Numbered from the stretch's first letter, positions 9,576 through 18,785 are shown. The stretch is 64,000 nucleotides of DNA from Saprospiraceae bacterium (GCA_013214355.1 JABSSL010000023.1:1-64000); one strand, 5' to 3'. Notes: a model not told the origin generated them from the letters alone. A program made the numbers and translations.

Positions 9576-10676
9576 TTAAGTATTGTTATGATGAACCGCT
9601 GCTGGTTTAAGTTGATTCGCAACTGGTCCTGGAAGAGGATTTGCCAGAATGAGATGATCGTCTGTATCTGCTGGACTAATCCCAATGGAGGCTTGTAAGA
9701 ATTCTTCTCTGTCTCGCTGGTTGGTGACGGTTGCTAAGATATGATTGACGATGATACTAGCTCGGGTTCCTGCATTGGCTATCCAGTCTATTTCAGAGTC
9801 GTCATCCGCTGGCGTGGCTACGCTTCCGTCTCGTAGGAGCCAGTCTCCTGCTGCATTGGTACGCGGAATACCTGAGGTATGGAGTGCTACCACTTGCCAA
9901 GAATCATTGAATACGGGTGATCCGGATGAGCCAGGGGCGGTATCAGATTGATATAATAATTGATTATTTTCGATATTGATCACCTCATTCTCACGTAAGG
10001 CAATTTGCTTGGGCTGTCCAGACGGATGTTGTATGATCGTGGCAAATTCTCCACGATTGATCTTACCAATCTTATTGCTCATCTGTAAGAAGCCGTAGTT
10101 GGACAATTGTCCAGATCCAAATACGGGAGCTGGATTGATGGCTACTAGTGCATAGTCTAAGGCTTCATTATTGATGAAAAGCCGTTCTGGGGACAGTTGA
10201 AAACGAGTGGTGTTTTTAGGATTACCCTGTATATCCAGCTCAAAATCGAATTCAATCAAGGAGTTGGCTGCAGTCTCTGCATCACGGAATACATGATGAT
10301 TGGTGAGTAATAGGGTAGGGGAGACTTTGAAACCGGAAGCGCTCCCTCTTTCACGGAAGTTTTGATCACGAATAATCACTCTGCAGACCGCCTTGGAAGC
10401 CCTTAGCGCACGAGTAAGATAGTTGACATCCACCAAATCATTCAAACCTAGTGTTCGTTCTTTGGCTGTCGTTGAAAAGATGGATTCGGCTTCCTTCAAT
10501 CGCTCATTTCTGAGTTGTTGTCTTTCTTCAGAAACTAAATCGTATTGGCCCTTGTCTTTGAGCTCTTGCTTCTTTTCATTGATGTATTCTAGGGAATAGT
10601 TGCTACGGGTAGTTTGTACTACATCTTGGAGGTCACGGCATTTCATATTGGCTTGATCTTTTGGTTCGATCAGCAA
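9576..10676 (-). CDS. cytosolic trypsin-like (V8-type) serine protease
   Basis: A 366-residue protease with a helical N-terminal region (1-90, rich in Lys, Glu and Gln) and a chymotrypsin-fold domain. The triad is visible as His128 (LLLTNHHVF), Asp174 (LDYALVAI) and Ser251 (APGSSGSPVFN). There is no signal peptide or membrane segment, so it appears to work inside the cell, where it would need tight control. The tail after about 320 is Pro/Asn-rich and carries no known domain. The NUC1 nuclease gene follows after 36 bases. The helical N-terminus could be a sensor or adaptor domain; I did not recognise one. Confidence 0.88.
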   Translation of the reverse strand: MLIEPKDQANMKCRDLQDVVQTTRSNYSLEYINEKKQELKDKGQYDLVSEERQQLRNERLKEAESIFSTTAKERTLGLNDLVDVNYLTRALRASKAVCRVIIRDQNFRERGSASGFKVSPTLLLTNHHVFRDAETAANSLIEFDFELDIQGNPKNTTRFQLSPERLFINNEALDYALVAINPAPVFGSGQLSNYGFLQMSNKIGKINRGEFATIIQHPSGQPKQIALRENEVINIENNQLLYQSDTAPGSSGSPVFNDSWQVVALHTSGIPRTNAAGDWLLRDGSVATPADDDSEIDWIANAGTRASIIVNHILATVTNQRDREEFLQASIGISPADTDDHLILANPLPGPVANQLKPAAVHHNNT

Positions 10677-10763
10677 ATTAGAGCCTGTAGATCAGAAGTG
10701 CCATGAGGAGGAGGTAACGGGCTAGAAGGATGAAGTAATGGGCAATTCTAAGGGGGTAATTGG

Positions 10764-10812
10764 CATAGACTTCCAAAATGCTACTTGTAGTGAGTCATTT
10801 TGGAAGTCTATG
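10764..10812. repeat. perfect 17-base inverted repeat
   Basis: CATAGACTTCCAAAATG (10764-10780) and CATTTTGGAAGTCTATG (10796-10812) are perfect complements with a 15-base loop that contains its own small palindrome CTAC-TT-GTAG. It lies right after lgt, but neither strand has a T-run, so it is not a standard intrinsic terminator. It may be an mRNA 3' end stabiliser or an operator for the protease-nuclease pair. Confidence 0.6.
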
Positions 10813-10820
10813 TGAGTGTC

Positions 10821-11636
10821 CTAAGGAACACGCTTAGCAGAAGTGGGGCGGAACATGAAGAATAGTCCGATCAGGATGAAAGGGATACTTAATAATTGGC
10901 CAGTACTCATAGCATTGTCTACCACTGACTCAAACCCACCTTGGCTACGCTTGAATTGTTCGAGATATAGTCGGAATCCAAAAATCAATACCAGGAATAA
11001 ACCGAAGATAAATCCTTGTTTTTCTTTGCGATCCGTAAACCAGTATACGTAGTATAAAACGAAAAATGACAAAATATAACAGACCGATTCATACAGCTGT
11101 ACAGGGTGTACAGGAGTGCCTGCCACTGCTGGGTTTTTCAAAAAATTGAAGGCCCAAGGATCATCAGAAGGTTTACCTACAATCTCAGAGTTCATCAAAT
11201 TACCTAAGCGGATGAGGCAGCCGGCTAAAGCGGTAGGTACCACCACCTTGTCCAAGATCCAAAGGACGGATCGTTTGGAGACACGTACTGAAAAAATATA
11301 CAAAGCCAAGATAATCCCGATCGCACCTCCATGACTAGCCAATCCTCCTCTCCATACCATCGGGATTTCAGCTAAGTTCTTAGCATAATAATCCCACTCA
11401 TAAAAGAAAACATGCCCAAGTCGCGCGCCCAGCACTGCTCCCACGATCATGTAGATAAAGATCTTATCCAGCCATTCTTCTGGGGCTTTTTCTGCCTTGA
11501 ACATTCGGGTAACAATCATCAGTCCTAGCAGGAAGCCACTAGCGAAAAGCAAACCATACCAACGCAGGGTGATAGGTCCGATACTTACGATTTCTGGAGA
11601 TGCATTCCAATCGATAACTAAGAAAAGATCTTGCAT
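10821..11636 (-). CDS. lgt: prolipoprotein diacylglyceryl transferase
   Basis: Inner-membrane enzyme that moves diacylglycerol from phosphatidylglycerol to the lipobox cysteine of prolipoproteins, the first step of lipoprotein maturation. The 271-residue protein has seven hydrophobic segments and the family motifs WYGLLFASGFLLG near the N-terminus, WRGGLASHGGAIG at about 96-108, the signature GCLIRLGNLMNSEIVGKP at about 138-155 with the essential arginine, and HPVQLYES at about 177. Its substrates here would include the lipoproteins at 7408, 28822 and 61674. No co-transcribed partner is seen. Confidence 0.96.
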   Translation of the reverse strand: MQDLFLVIDWNASPEIVSIGPITLRWYGLLFASGFLLGLMIVTRMFKAEKAPEEWLDKIFIYMIVGAVLGARLGHVFFYEWDYYAKNLAEIPMVWRGGLASHGGAIGIILALYIFSVRVSKRSVLWILDKVVVPTALAGCLIRLGNLMNSEIVGKPSDDPWAFNFLKNPAVAGTPVHPVQLYESVCYILSFFVLYYVYWFTDRKEKQGFIFGLFLVLIFGFRLYLEQFKRSQGGFESVVDNAMSTGQLLSIPFILIGLFFMFRPTSAKRVP

Positions 11637-11752
11637 GGATTCGGCGGTTGTTATGTTTGGTGCAAAGGTGCGAAAAAAAGTATGCTTTGACTAAGCTCGA
11701 CTTTAGCATTTTATACTAAAAAAATAGATTTAGCCATTCCCAAGAGCGGGTT

Positions 11753-11844
11753 GCCGGCAAAAAACTGTTTGATGGAGGAGTTTTTTTTGCCAAGAATTTT
11801 GCTTCCTTTTTTTCGACTGAAAAAGGAAGTCGCCGAAGGTAATG
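11753..11844. repeat. dispersed intergenic repeat, copy 2
   Basis: Starts GCCGGCAAAAAACTGTTTG and ends with a hairpin CTTCCTTTTT (11802-11811)/AAAAAGGAAG (11820-11829), then TCGCCGAAGG. The blocks match copy 1 at 5069-5221 in order and in the flanking bases, while the hairpin arms differ in a compensated way. Confidence 0.5.
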
Positions 11845-12284
11845 TCATGTCTCAAACAATTCAAAATCAATTAATTACAACTACATTCATGTGTCTTTTG
11901 ACATGGCTTTTATTCATTTTTGACAATCGCCTCAAAAACGAATCAAAAAACGCTTGTCCCGTAAACTCTCTCCGTTCAGACAATACGGGACGGCCCCCCG
12001 CTCTTGTAGTTGGCAACAATGATTTTAACTCTAAACATCTGCCTTTAAGCCCGATGTTTAGAATTAGGGTCAAATCCCAGTTGCCCCTTCAACAGTTTTC
12101 GTATTCGCCCCTAAAACACTTATTATTAGCTATTTGCAGGCAAAAACAAGGAGGTAGCCGCTCTACAATGAGGAATTCAAGTTTTTGAAAATGCTAAATT
12201 CAAACAGCTTCTAATAAGTATACTAGCCGGTAAAATTATTACAGCCGGTGCAGTTAAAAAGCAGTTTTTTAATAGGGAAAGAAG
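11845..12284. other. gene-free stretch
   Basis: A plus-strand frame of 145 codons covers 11751-12188, but it begins inside the repeat, has no domain and has irregular composition, so it is not called. No promoter or RNA gene was recognised. Confidence 0.4.
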
Positions 12285-12325
12285 ACCACGGTAGTCTGAC
12301 AAACAAATGTGAAAACTACCGTGGT
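12285..12325 (-). terminator. hairpin after the tricorn-like gene
   Basis: ACCACGGTAGT (12285-12295) and ACTACCGTGGT (12315-12325) are a perfect 11-base inverted repeat with a 19-base loop, 24 bases past the stop codon. The T-run on the minus strand is weak. Confidence 0.55.
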
Positions 12326-12348
12326 TTAAGATGCAATAGCGGGTGGTC

Positions 12349-15300
12349 TTATTTCATGGACTTCATAATCTCAGCAATCGCTCTGTCCAACTGCGGGTCA
12401 TCTCCGCCAAGTCTATCTGCGAATGTATTCTTGACATAGATATCCGGTTCCACGCCCGTTTTTTCAAGGTTTTTACCGTCTAAGGTATAACAGCCCCAAG
12501 ATGGGAGTCGATAGAAGGATCCATCTACTAAGCCTTTACCAGACGTAAAGATGATCCATCGATAGGTTGGGGCTCCAACGACCTTACCCAGTCCAAGTTG
12601 CTTAAAGCCCGCGGTAGTCATTTCTGCATCACTCAGACTCTGTTCGTTAATGAGGAGCACAATGGGTTTACCGGATACCCCAAAGTTGGATTGGTTGCCT
12701 AAAGCACCTTCCCGATATTTCCACTGGAGATATGGTTTTTGAGATAAAAATTGAAGCACTCGGTCATGCACATTTCCTCCGGTGTTATACCGAAGATCCA
12801 AAATCAGGGCTTCCTTCTGGTACCAATCGCTGACCATTTCCTCCATAAAGTGCTGTAGCTGCCCACCAGTCATGTTTTTCATGTGCACGTAGGCTACCTG
12901 TTTATTCGTCTTCTTGTCCACTCGTTCCTGGCAAGCCGCAATCCATTCGTCATACAAAAGGGTTCTTTGCGCCCCGTAGGAAATGGGGTGAATGCGAACG
13001 TCGAAAGTAGAATCTTGTCGGCTAAAAGTTAACGTCATTTCTTTAGCCAAGGCAGGCTGTGTGAAATAATGCTCCCGGTTATGTCCAGCCTGTACTTTTT
13101 TGCCATCTACTGCCACTAAGCGATCCCCTTTTTCTACACCCTTATCGGCATAATCCAATGGTCCATTGGTAATGATTCTGGCGACTCGGTAGGGATCTTC
13201 CTCTTCAAAGAGTAGGCCGGCAGTGGCCGTTCGACTTCCATAGAAGACCCGTTCCTCACGGCCATTACTAGAAAAACCGAAGTGGGATGTATTGAGCTCA
13301 CCTAACATCTCGTTGATTAAAGTTCTCAGATCCCCTCGACTATTGAGATGAGGTAAGTAGGCCGCGTATTTTTCTTTAGTGGATTTCCAGTTGATGCCAT
13401 GGAAAGTCTCATTGTAGAAATTTTCTTCCATATTGGCCCAAGCTTCGGCAAACATTTGTTCAAATTCTGGCTGTAGCTGCCGATAGAAGTTGTGCTTGAT
13501 GTTGATTTTACTGGCCTTTTTACTACTTAAGTTCAGGGTATGAATATTGCCACGACTTAGGATGTAATACTTCTTTTTGGCAACTCTAATGGATTGTGGA
13601 CTAGCAAAACTTACCCCCTGGATCTGCGCTGTTTTCGGGTTTTCAAAATCCTGAAGGGTAGTCATCCAAAGACCAGGTTTACCTTCATCATGGTTGGAAT
13701 AATAGAGTACCATGGTCTTGTCTCCCTGCTGGAACACAACCGGTCCACTCTGACGACCAAAGTTGGGACTGATGCGATCCAATCTTTTCATCAATCCCTT
13801 CGGGTTGATTTTTATGGTCAATTTGCTTTCAGTGCTGTCTTTTTTCTCCTTCTCCTTCTTTTCTTCTTTCTTTTTTTCTTCAAAAAGAGCATCGAATTTA
13901 TCGCTTTTAAAAGGCTTATCCATCCGATCGAATGCCATTCGATAGACTCTTCCATCTTGTAGGCCGTAGGGATAAGAAGGTTGTGTACGATTAGATACAA
14001 AATATAGCGCTTTACCATCTGGGGACCAATACGGCGAAGCTTCTGGCACTCCCGTATTAGTCAGGTTCATCGTTTTCTTCGTATCAAGATGGTATACCAT
14101 GATTTCCGGTTCAAAGTCACGGCGTGCTGTAAAAGCTACGTGTTTATCATCAGGTCCGAAATAAGGCGCATCATTTTGGAAGCCCCAGATTTCCTCTTTT
14201 ACTAAAGTTGAGCTTTCTAGGCTTTCCAAATCAAGTAGGCGAATCTCATCCCGTCCGCTTACATAAACAGCCTGACTGCGATCACTATTAAAGTTGAGAT
14301 CCCGATTATTACGAAGATCATTGGTGAGCTGTTTTTCAATCTCTGATCCATCTGCTGCAATCGTAAACCAATTTTGGTAACCCTGGGCCGTTTGGTTGAA
14401 GAGGATCGTCTTGTTGTCTTTGAGCCAATGTAATTCCATGACTCGACCATCTGCTCTCGTGGCAACCTGGCGAATAAACTTTCCTGCAATATCAGATATG
14501 AAGAGCTCCCCACGGGAAACGAAAGCCAGTTTTTTGCCATCTAGAGATACATCGAAAGCAGAGATCTGCCCGGCCACGTCGAAGCGCTGCGAATTGTCCA
14601 AGACCGGATTTCGGGGTAGGTTAATCTTAATGGGTTTGGCTTGTCCACCTTTTACCTTGTAGAGGAAGATCTGATAGTCTTTACGGAAAACTACTGCTGT
14701 ACCATTTGCGCTTACTTGTGGGCGGCGCATGGCGCTTTCAAATTTGGTGAGTCTTTTTTTCTTGCCGCGCTCAAAGGTATAGAGGTTGTATTCATCATTG
14801 AATTCATCGGACAAAAAATAAATCTTCCCGTTTTTAGCAATACTGACATTGAAGTCTTTTCCCTCGTAGGTAGTCAGCTGCTTATACTGCTTCTTTTTGG
14901 GGTCGTAGGATTTAATGTCAGGGTTGTAAGGTCCTTTATAGCGTTTGCGATGGGCAAAGTTGGCACTTTCCCAGCTCTCGTTGAAAAATAATCTTCCGTC
15001 GGGGTGTTCTACTGCGAGGTGCACATTGTTAAAGTAGTGCGGAAACAGGCGTTTTGGAGTGCCTCCGTTTATACCAATGGTATAGGAGGACATACGATTA
15101 TAGCGCGTTGAGGTGAAATAAATCTTTTCACTGTCCCAACTCCAACTACTAACGGCATCAGCTGCCTCATGGTAAGTCAATTGTTGGATGTCTCCACCAG
15201 CTAAAGGCATGAGATAGATATTCTGATTACCGGATTGGGTTCCTGTGAACGCTAACCATTTGCCATCAGGCGAAATTCGGGGATGGGTTTCGTTCCCATC

Positions 15301-15513
15301 CATGGCTGTGATACGCATGGCTTGTCCGCCAGCGCTAGGTACTCGCCAAAGGTCACCCTCGTAGGCAAATACCACGGTATTGGCATCTGGACTGAGGGTG
15401 GGGTAATCGGCAAAATACAAGGGGCCATCCGCTACGGGGGTAGCTAGCATTACGGTAGGAATGGTTAACACAGCTAAAACGAAATACAAGGAAAACCGTA
15501 AATTTCTGTTCAT
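12349..15513 (-). CDS. tricorn-like S41 family peptidase
   Basis: A 1054-residue secreted or periplasmic protease with a signal peptide (about 1-26). Residues 30-540 form PD40-type propeller blades (LSPDANTVVFAYEGDLW, ISPDGKWLAFTGTQSG, WSPDGKALYFVSNRT), gating access to the active site. An acidic/lysine stretch (KKKEEKKEKEKKD, about 552-564) is followed by the tricorn C1 region, a PDZ domain (DYADKGVEKGDRLVAVDGKK, about 795-815) and the S41 catalytic domain with the motif NEQSLSDAEMT, in which the serine near residue 961 is the likely nucleophile. The order matches archaeal tricorn protease and its Bacteroidota relatives, which trim peptides. The size is normal. Confidence 0.92.
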   Translation of the reverse strand: MNRNLRFSLYFVLAVLTIPTVMLATPVADGPLYFADYPTLSPDANTVVFAYEGDLWRVPSAGGQAMRITAMDGNETHPRISPDGKWLAFTGTQSGNQNIYLMPLAGGDIQQLTYHEAADAVSSWSWDSEKIYFTSTRYNRMSSYTIGINGGTPKRLFPHYFNNVHLAVEHPDGRLFFNESWESANFAHRKRYKGPYNPDIKSYDPKKKQYKQLTTYEGKDFNVSIAKNGKIYFLSDEFNDEYNLYTFERGKKKRLTKFESAMRRPQVSANGTAVVFRKDYQIFLYKVKGGQAKPIKINLPRNPVLDNSQRFDVAGQISAFDVSLDGKKLAFVSRGELFISDIAGKFIRQVATRADGRVMELHWLKDNKTILFNQTAQGYQNWFTIAADGSEIEKQLTNDLRNNRDLNFNSDRSQAVYVSGRDEIRLLDLESLESSTLVKEEIWGFQNDAPYFGPDDKHVAFTARRDFEPEIMVYHLDTKKTMNLTNTGVPEASPYWSPDGKALYFVSNRTQPSYPYGLQDGRVYRMAFDRMDKPFKSDKFDALFEEKKKEEKKEKEKKDSTESKLTIKINPKGLMKRLDRISPNFGRQSGPVVFQQGDKTMVLYYSNHDEGKPGLWMTTLQDFENPKTAQIQGVSFASPQSIRVAKKKYYILSRGNIHTLNLSSKKASKINIKHNFYRQLQPEFEQMFAEAWANMEENFYNETFHGINWKSTKEKYAAYLPHLNSRGDLRTLINEMLGELNTSHFGFSSNGREERVFYGSRTATAGLLFEEEDPYRVARIITNGPLDYADKGVEKGDRLVAVDGKKVQAGHNREHYFTQPALAKEMTLTFSRQDSTFDVRIHPISYGAQRTLLYDEWIAACQERVDKKTNKQVAYVHMKNMTGGQLQHFMEEMVSDWYQKEALILDLRYNTGGNVHDRVLQFLSQKPYLQWKYREGALGNQSNFGVSGKPIVLLINEQSLSDAEMTTAGFKQLGLGKVVGAPTYRWIIFTSGKGLVDGSFYRLPSWGCYTLDGKNLEKTGVEPDIYVKNTFADRLGGDDPQLDRAIAEIMKSMK

Positions 15514-15742
15514 CTAAAATTTGCTTTTGGTAAGAATTTGGGTCAAGGCGAACGAGTTAATTTACCTCGACTAATTGCTGCTCGTAAGATAAAATATGCT
15601 GGTTTGCACGCATGGTAAAATGGTGCGAAATTGACAAGGTTTGCGCAGTGCCAAGTTCGTAGAAAGATGCTTGCTCTTCATCCGATTTGATGGAAGAAAA
15701 GCACTAGAAAGTATACCTTGTTGGAAAATCAAACTCGTGTAT

Positions 15743-16738
15743 ATGGTAGCAAAAATACAAAACAATTATTGGCCATTGAGCTTGGTGTTACTGGTGATCC
15801 TAACTGCGATTGGGGTATCTTTTGGCATTAGTACCAGCGCCGCTCCTAGTCAATTAGCTAATGCGGTTACCGCTGATCTGGCCATCACGGCTCCAGTCCT
15901 GTACTTTCTAGTCATTAGGAGAACAAAAGTTCCTAATTTAACGGTGGTGCCTTGCTTCATTCTTGGCTTGTTGATCGCACATTTGGTATTGCCACCAACG
16001 GAAAGAGGTTTACTAACTTTTCTTACGCATTATATCTTACCAGGTATTGAGGTACTCGTTGTGCTTTTTGTGGGAAGAAATGTTTGGCGTTTTGTCAAGG
16101 CCCTTAAGCAGAATGGGGCGAGGAATATTGATAGATTGGAGGTATTAAAGGAAAGTACAGCTGCCATAGCAGGAGAGGGACTGCTTGCCCGCCTGCTTAC
16201 TACAGAACTTAGCATCATTTATTATAGCCTTTTTTCCTGGGGAAAGAGTGAGCGGCAGAGCGACCATCATTTTACCCATTACAAGAAAAATGGCTTAGGC
16301 GCCGTGATTGCCTTGTGGATTTTGGTACTTGCGGCAGAAACCTTTGCCGTGCATATTCTATTGATGAAATGGGGTGAGTGGGCCGCCTGGATAGCTTCTT
16401 TAAGCAGTGTCTATCTTGTCTTACTCTTTATTGCTCATTATAAGGCCACTCGAAAGCGTCAATCCTGGATTGATGACACAGGATTACATCTGCGCTATGG
16501 CTTGTCGGGAAATGTAGATATTTCCTTAGATCAAGTTGAAAAAATACATCTAACCACTAGAACGCCGAGAGATCTACAGCAATTTGTAAAGCTAGGACAT
16601 GCCTTTGAAAGCCACAACGTAATCCTTGAACTTAAGACAGAGATTGAACTGGAGAGAATGTATGGGAAAAAGGAAGGGGCAAAGGCGATTGGCCTAATGA
16701 TCGATGATCGAGAATTGCTCAAAGAGCACTTTTCGTAA
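15743..16738 (+). CDS. membrane protein with cytosolic PH-like tail
   Basis: A 331-residue protein with about seven hydrophobic segments between residues 10 and 240 (for example PLSLVLLVILTAIGVSFGI and AVIALWILVLAAETFAVHILL) and a soluble tail from about 250. The tail (WIDDTGLHLRYGL, VDISLDQVEKIHL, NVILELKTEIEL) looks like the strand pattern of bacterial PH-like domains. The ATG at 15743 is chosen over an open upstream frame from 15641, because the upstream 34 residues are unlike a membrane protein start. No neighbour shares its strand. Its function is unknown. Confidence 0.7.
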   Translation: MVAKIQNNYWPLSLVLLVILTAIGVSFGISTSAAPSQLANAVTADLAITAPVLYFLVIRRTKVPNLTVVPCFILGLLIAHLVLPPTERGLLTFLTHYILPGIEVLVVLFVGRNVWRFVKALKQNGARNIDRLEVLKESTAAIAGEGLLARLLTTELSIIYYSLFSWGKSERQSDHHFTHYKKNGLGAVIALWILVLAAETFAVHILLMKWGEWAAWIASLSSVYLVLLFIAHYKATRKRQSWIDDTGLHLRYGLSGNVDISLDQVEKIHLTTRTPRDLQQFVKLGHAFESHNVILELKTEIELERMYGKKEGAKAIGLMIDDRELLKEHFS

Positions 16739-16741
16739 AAG

Positions 16742-16781
16742 ACAAAGGCAGGAACAATCCAATGATCGTTCCTGCCTTTGT
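16742..16781. terminator. bidirectional terminator
   Basis: ACAAAGGCAGGAAC (16742-16755) and GTTCCTGCCTTTGT (16768-16781) are a perfect 14-base inverted repeat between two converging genes. On the minus strand it is followed by CTTTTACG. Confidence 0.8.
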
Positions 16782-16802
16782 ACTCAGGTATACCCGGAAT
16801 TA

Positions 16803-17264
16803 CTAGTTGACGCCTTGTACCATCGTGGCGTCGTTTAGTGCATATATCAAACGATTAATATCGCTATCATTCAATTCTAATTTACCTTTAATAGTGACAG
16901 GTTCAGCTGTATACTTGATCGCTTCGATGGCGTAGACTTCCATCACTGTTTCTGGACCAGCCCCTCCACAGAAGAAGCACATATTGTAAGGGTAAGCCGA
17001 GAATACAAACTCTGTGTGACTTTTATAACCTTCTACAGGGATAATGTAGCCCTTTACCGTTACTTCTTTACCTTCCAGCTGCTTCAAAGTTTCACTGAAA
17101 ACCGGTACATCTACCTTGAAACCGAGCATTTCATCGTATTCCTTCTTAAAGGTTAGATCTGCTAAATCCTGCCAGAGGTTGGTATCACTTTGCGCTTGCA
17201 CCTGATTGAGACTAACTCCCATGAATAGCAGCGCGAAAGCAGATAGTATTAATGATTTCTTCAT
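16803..17264 (-). CDS. DUF3299-like secreted protein
   Basis: A 153-residue protein with a clear signal peptide (MKKSLILSAFALLFMGVS, cleavage near AQA/QS). The mature part has an OB-like strand pattern (LEGKEVTVKGYIIPVEGY, VTIKGKLELNDSDIN) and a Cys pair in the motif MCFFCGGAGPET at about 97-108. These features fit the DUF3299 family of periplasmic proteins, which are often near metal or lipoprotein export genes. Here the neighbours give no hint. The paired cysteines could bind metal or form a disulfide. Confidence 0.7.
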   Translation of the reverse strand: MKKSLILSAFALLFMGVSLNQVQAQSDTNLWQDLADLTFKKEYDEMLGFKVDVPVFSETLKQLEGKEVTVKGYIIPVEGYKSHTEFVFSAYPYNMCFFCGGAGPETVMEVYAIEAIKYTAEPVTIKGKLELNDSDINRLIYALNDATMVQGVN

Positions 17265-17420
17265 GTGTATATACTTTTTGGATGTGCTAATATAACGCTT
17301 TCGTTAGGGAGTTTGCCTTTAAGAGGATGTTAAATATCTTGCGAATCCCATGATTACATAGACCTAAGCGTTTGCTTTTGTCTGGATAACAGTGTGGCTA
17401 TTGAAAAGGTTTTGTAACAG

Positions 17421-18407
17421 CTACTGAGCCAAGATCTGTTTCAAACTTTCCTCATCTACGCTTAGTAAACCATTTTTAGTAATTCGAGGGGTTAGCTTTT
17501 TCCAATTAGGGTCTCCAGCAAACACAACTTTGAATATAGGAAGCGCTTCCAAAAGCGAACCGGTATTGGCTAGGTTGACGGCCTTCCAAAATTTCATTTC
17601 TAAGTTATCCGGAAACATAGCTTCTGCTTGACTGTATTCTCGCATGGCCAATTCAATATCTCCATGCTCTACCGCTATATCTCCCTTGTTCATATGCTCA
17701 TAGGCCCGGTGTACCTTTAGCAGCCTTTTCATTTCCTTGATGGGATTTGGGTGATCATCTACCCTTAGATCCACTTTGCGATCTACCCAAGATTGGCCCG
17801 TGCTTTTAGCAGAAACTACTAGAATAGCTGCAGATTGTTTTCCACGAATATCCCCCCCGGCCTTTTGCGCTGCTTCCAGACTTATCACCAAACGCTCTGC
17901 CAAAGGCTGCCCCTTCGAAGCCTCAAAGGCTTTGGCCATGGCTGGCCAAACTTGATCATTATCCATCAAATTTGCCTGTACTGCATAGCCCTTCCCCATC
18001 AAATGGCCTGCGGCCTCAATACATTTCTCACCCGTGTAGGAGGCTACCTCTCCCTTGGCATTCAGTAGCCCAACTTGCCTAACCTCACGCCCTTCATCCC
18101 CGGCTAGTAATTGTTGCAGTACAGCTTCTGGGGTTTTTCCTGATTTCATCAAGGCTAAACCCTCAGGGCCAAATTGGGGATTGACAAAAGATTGTGTGGC
18201 TACTACCCCGACTCCCGCTTCTCCCCAAATGACTAAAGTGCCAGTTGCGAACCAATGAGATTGCACCGCTACACCCATATCCCCCGTTTCTGGATCAATG
18301 GCTACGATGCTGTAGGTATGTGCTAATGGTTGGTCTCCATAAGGAGATTGTCCATGAAGCCAGGCACAGAACAGTAGAGTTGTCAGTAAGGTTGAGCTTT
18401 TTCGCAT
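17421..18407 (-). CDS. DUF1028 (Ntn-hydrolase-like) protein
   Basis: A 328-residue secreted protein: a signal peptide (about 1-19) is followed by the DUF1028 domain (about 28-220), with the motifs HTYSIVAIDPETGDMGVAVQSH, WGEAGVGVVATQSFVNPQFG and GYAVQANLMDNDQVW. DUF1028 has the fold of N-terminal nucleophile hydrolases, but the active residue and substrate are unknown. The C-terminal 100 residues look like two helical TPR-type repeats (HMNKGDIAVEHGDIELAMREYSQAEAMFP), an extension found in part of the family. The gene stands alone on the minus strand. Confidence 0.88.
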   Translation of the reverse strand: MRKSSTLLTTLLFCAWLHGQSPYGDQPLAHTYSIVAIDPETGDMGVAVQSHWFATGTLVIWGEAGVGVVATQSFVNPQFGPEGLALMKSGKTPEAVLQQLLAGDEGREVRQVGLLNAKGEVASYTGEKCIEAAGHLMGKGYAVQANLMDNDQVWPAMAKAFEASKGQPLAERLVISLEAAQKAGGDIRGKQSAAILVVSAKSTGQSWVDRKVDLRVDDHPNPIKEMKRLLKVHRAYEHMNKGDIAVEHGDIELAMREYSQAEAMFPDNLEMKFWKAVNLANTGSLLEALPIFKVVFAGDPNWKKLTPRITKNGLLSVDEESLKQILAQ

Positions 18408-18785
18408 GATTGTAGATTTAATAATAACTGAAATAGGTTGTTGATCTGAGCTTTGGACATAGGAATTCCATCTGAAAGGGTTGCCTCACAGCTCAGGGAC
18501 CAGAAGTGGTCAAGTTGAGGTTTGTTCTAATGCATGCAGCACCACTTGGATTCAACAAGTGAGGTGTTGTAAGAAATGTTTTTGCCTATTTGATAGGTGA
18601 AATCCTTGTCGGCCCTGATCAAGTAGATGCAAGGGTGACTAGTAGCTAACGACTTGTGCTATTTAACGACGGGCTTGACTCCAATGACTGAAATCTGTAG
18701 CGCTTGTTGGAGCCAGTGTTAAGATTTGGATCTGCGGAGAAAGAGGGTAATACGCTGATTTAGTACTAAGGTACAAAACCGGATA
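18408..18785. other. gene-free stretch
   Basis: About 380 bases between two minus-strand genes. No reading frame, terminator, promoter motif or repeat was recognised in it. Confidence 0.5.

Noticed and set aside
11751..12188. 145-codon plus-strand frame
   Set aside because: It starts in the repeat copy and has no domain or promoter; composition does not fit a real gene.
13846..13890. Lysine/glutamate-rich low-complexity stretch in the tricorn-like gene, considered as a frameshift or assembly error
   Set aside because: The frame stays open on both sides and such charged linkers are common in this family.
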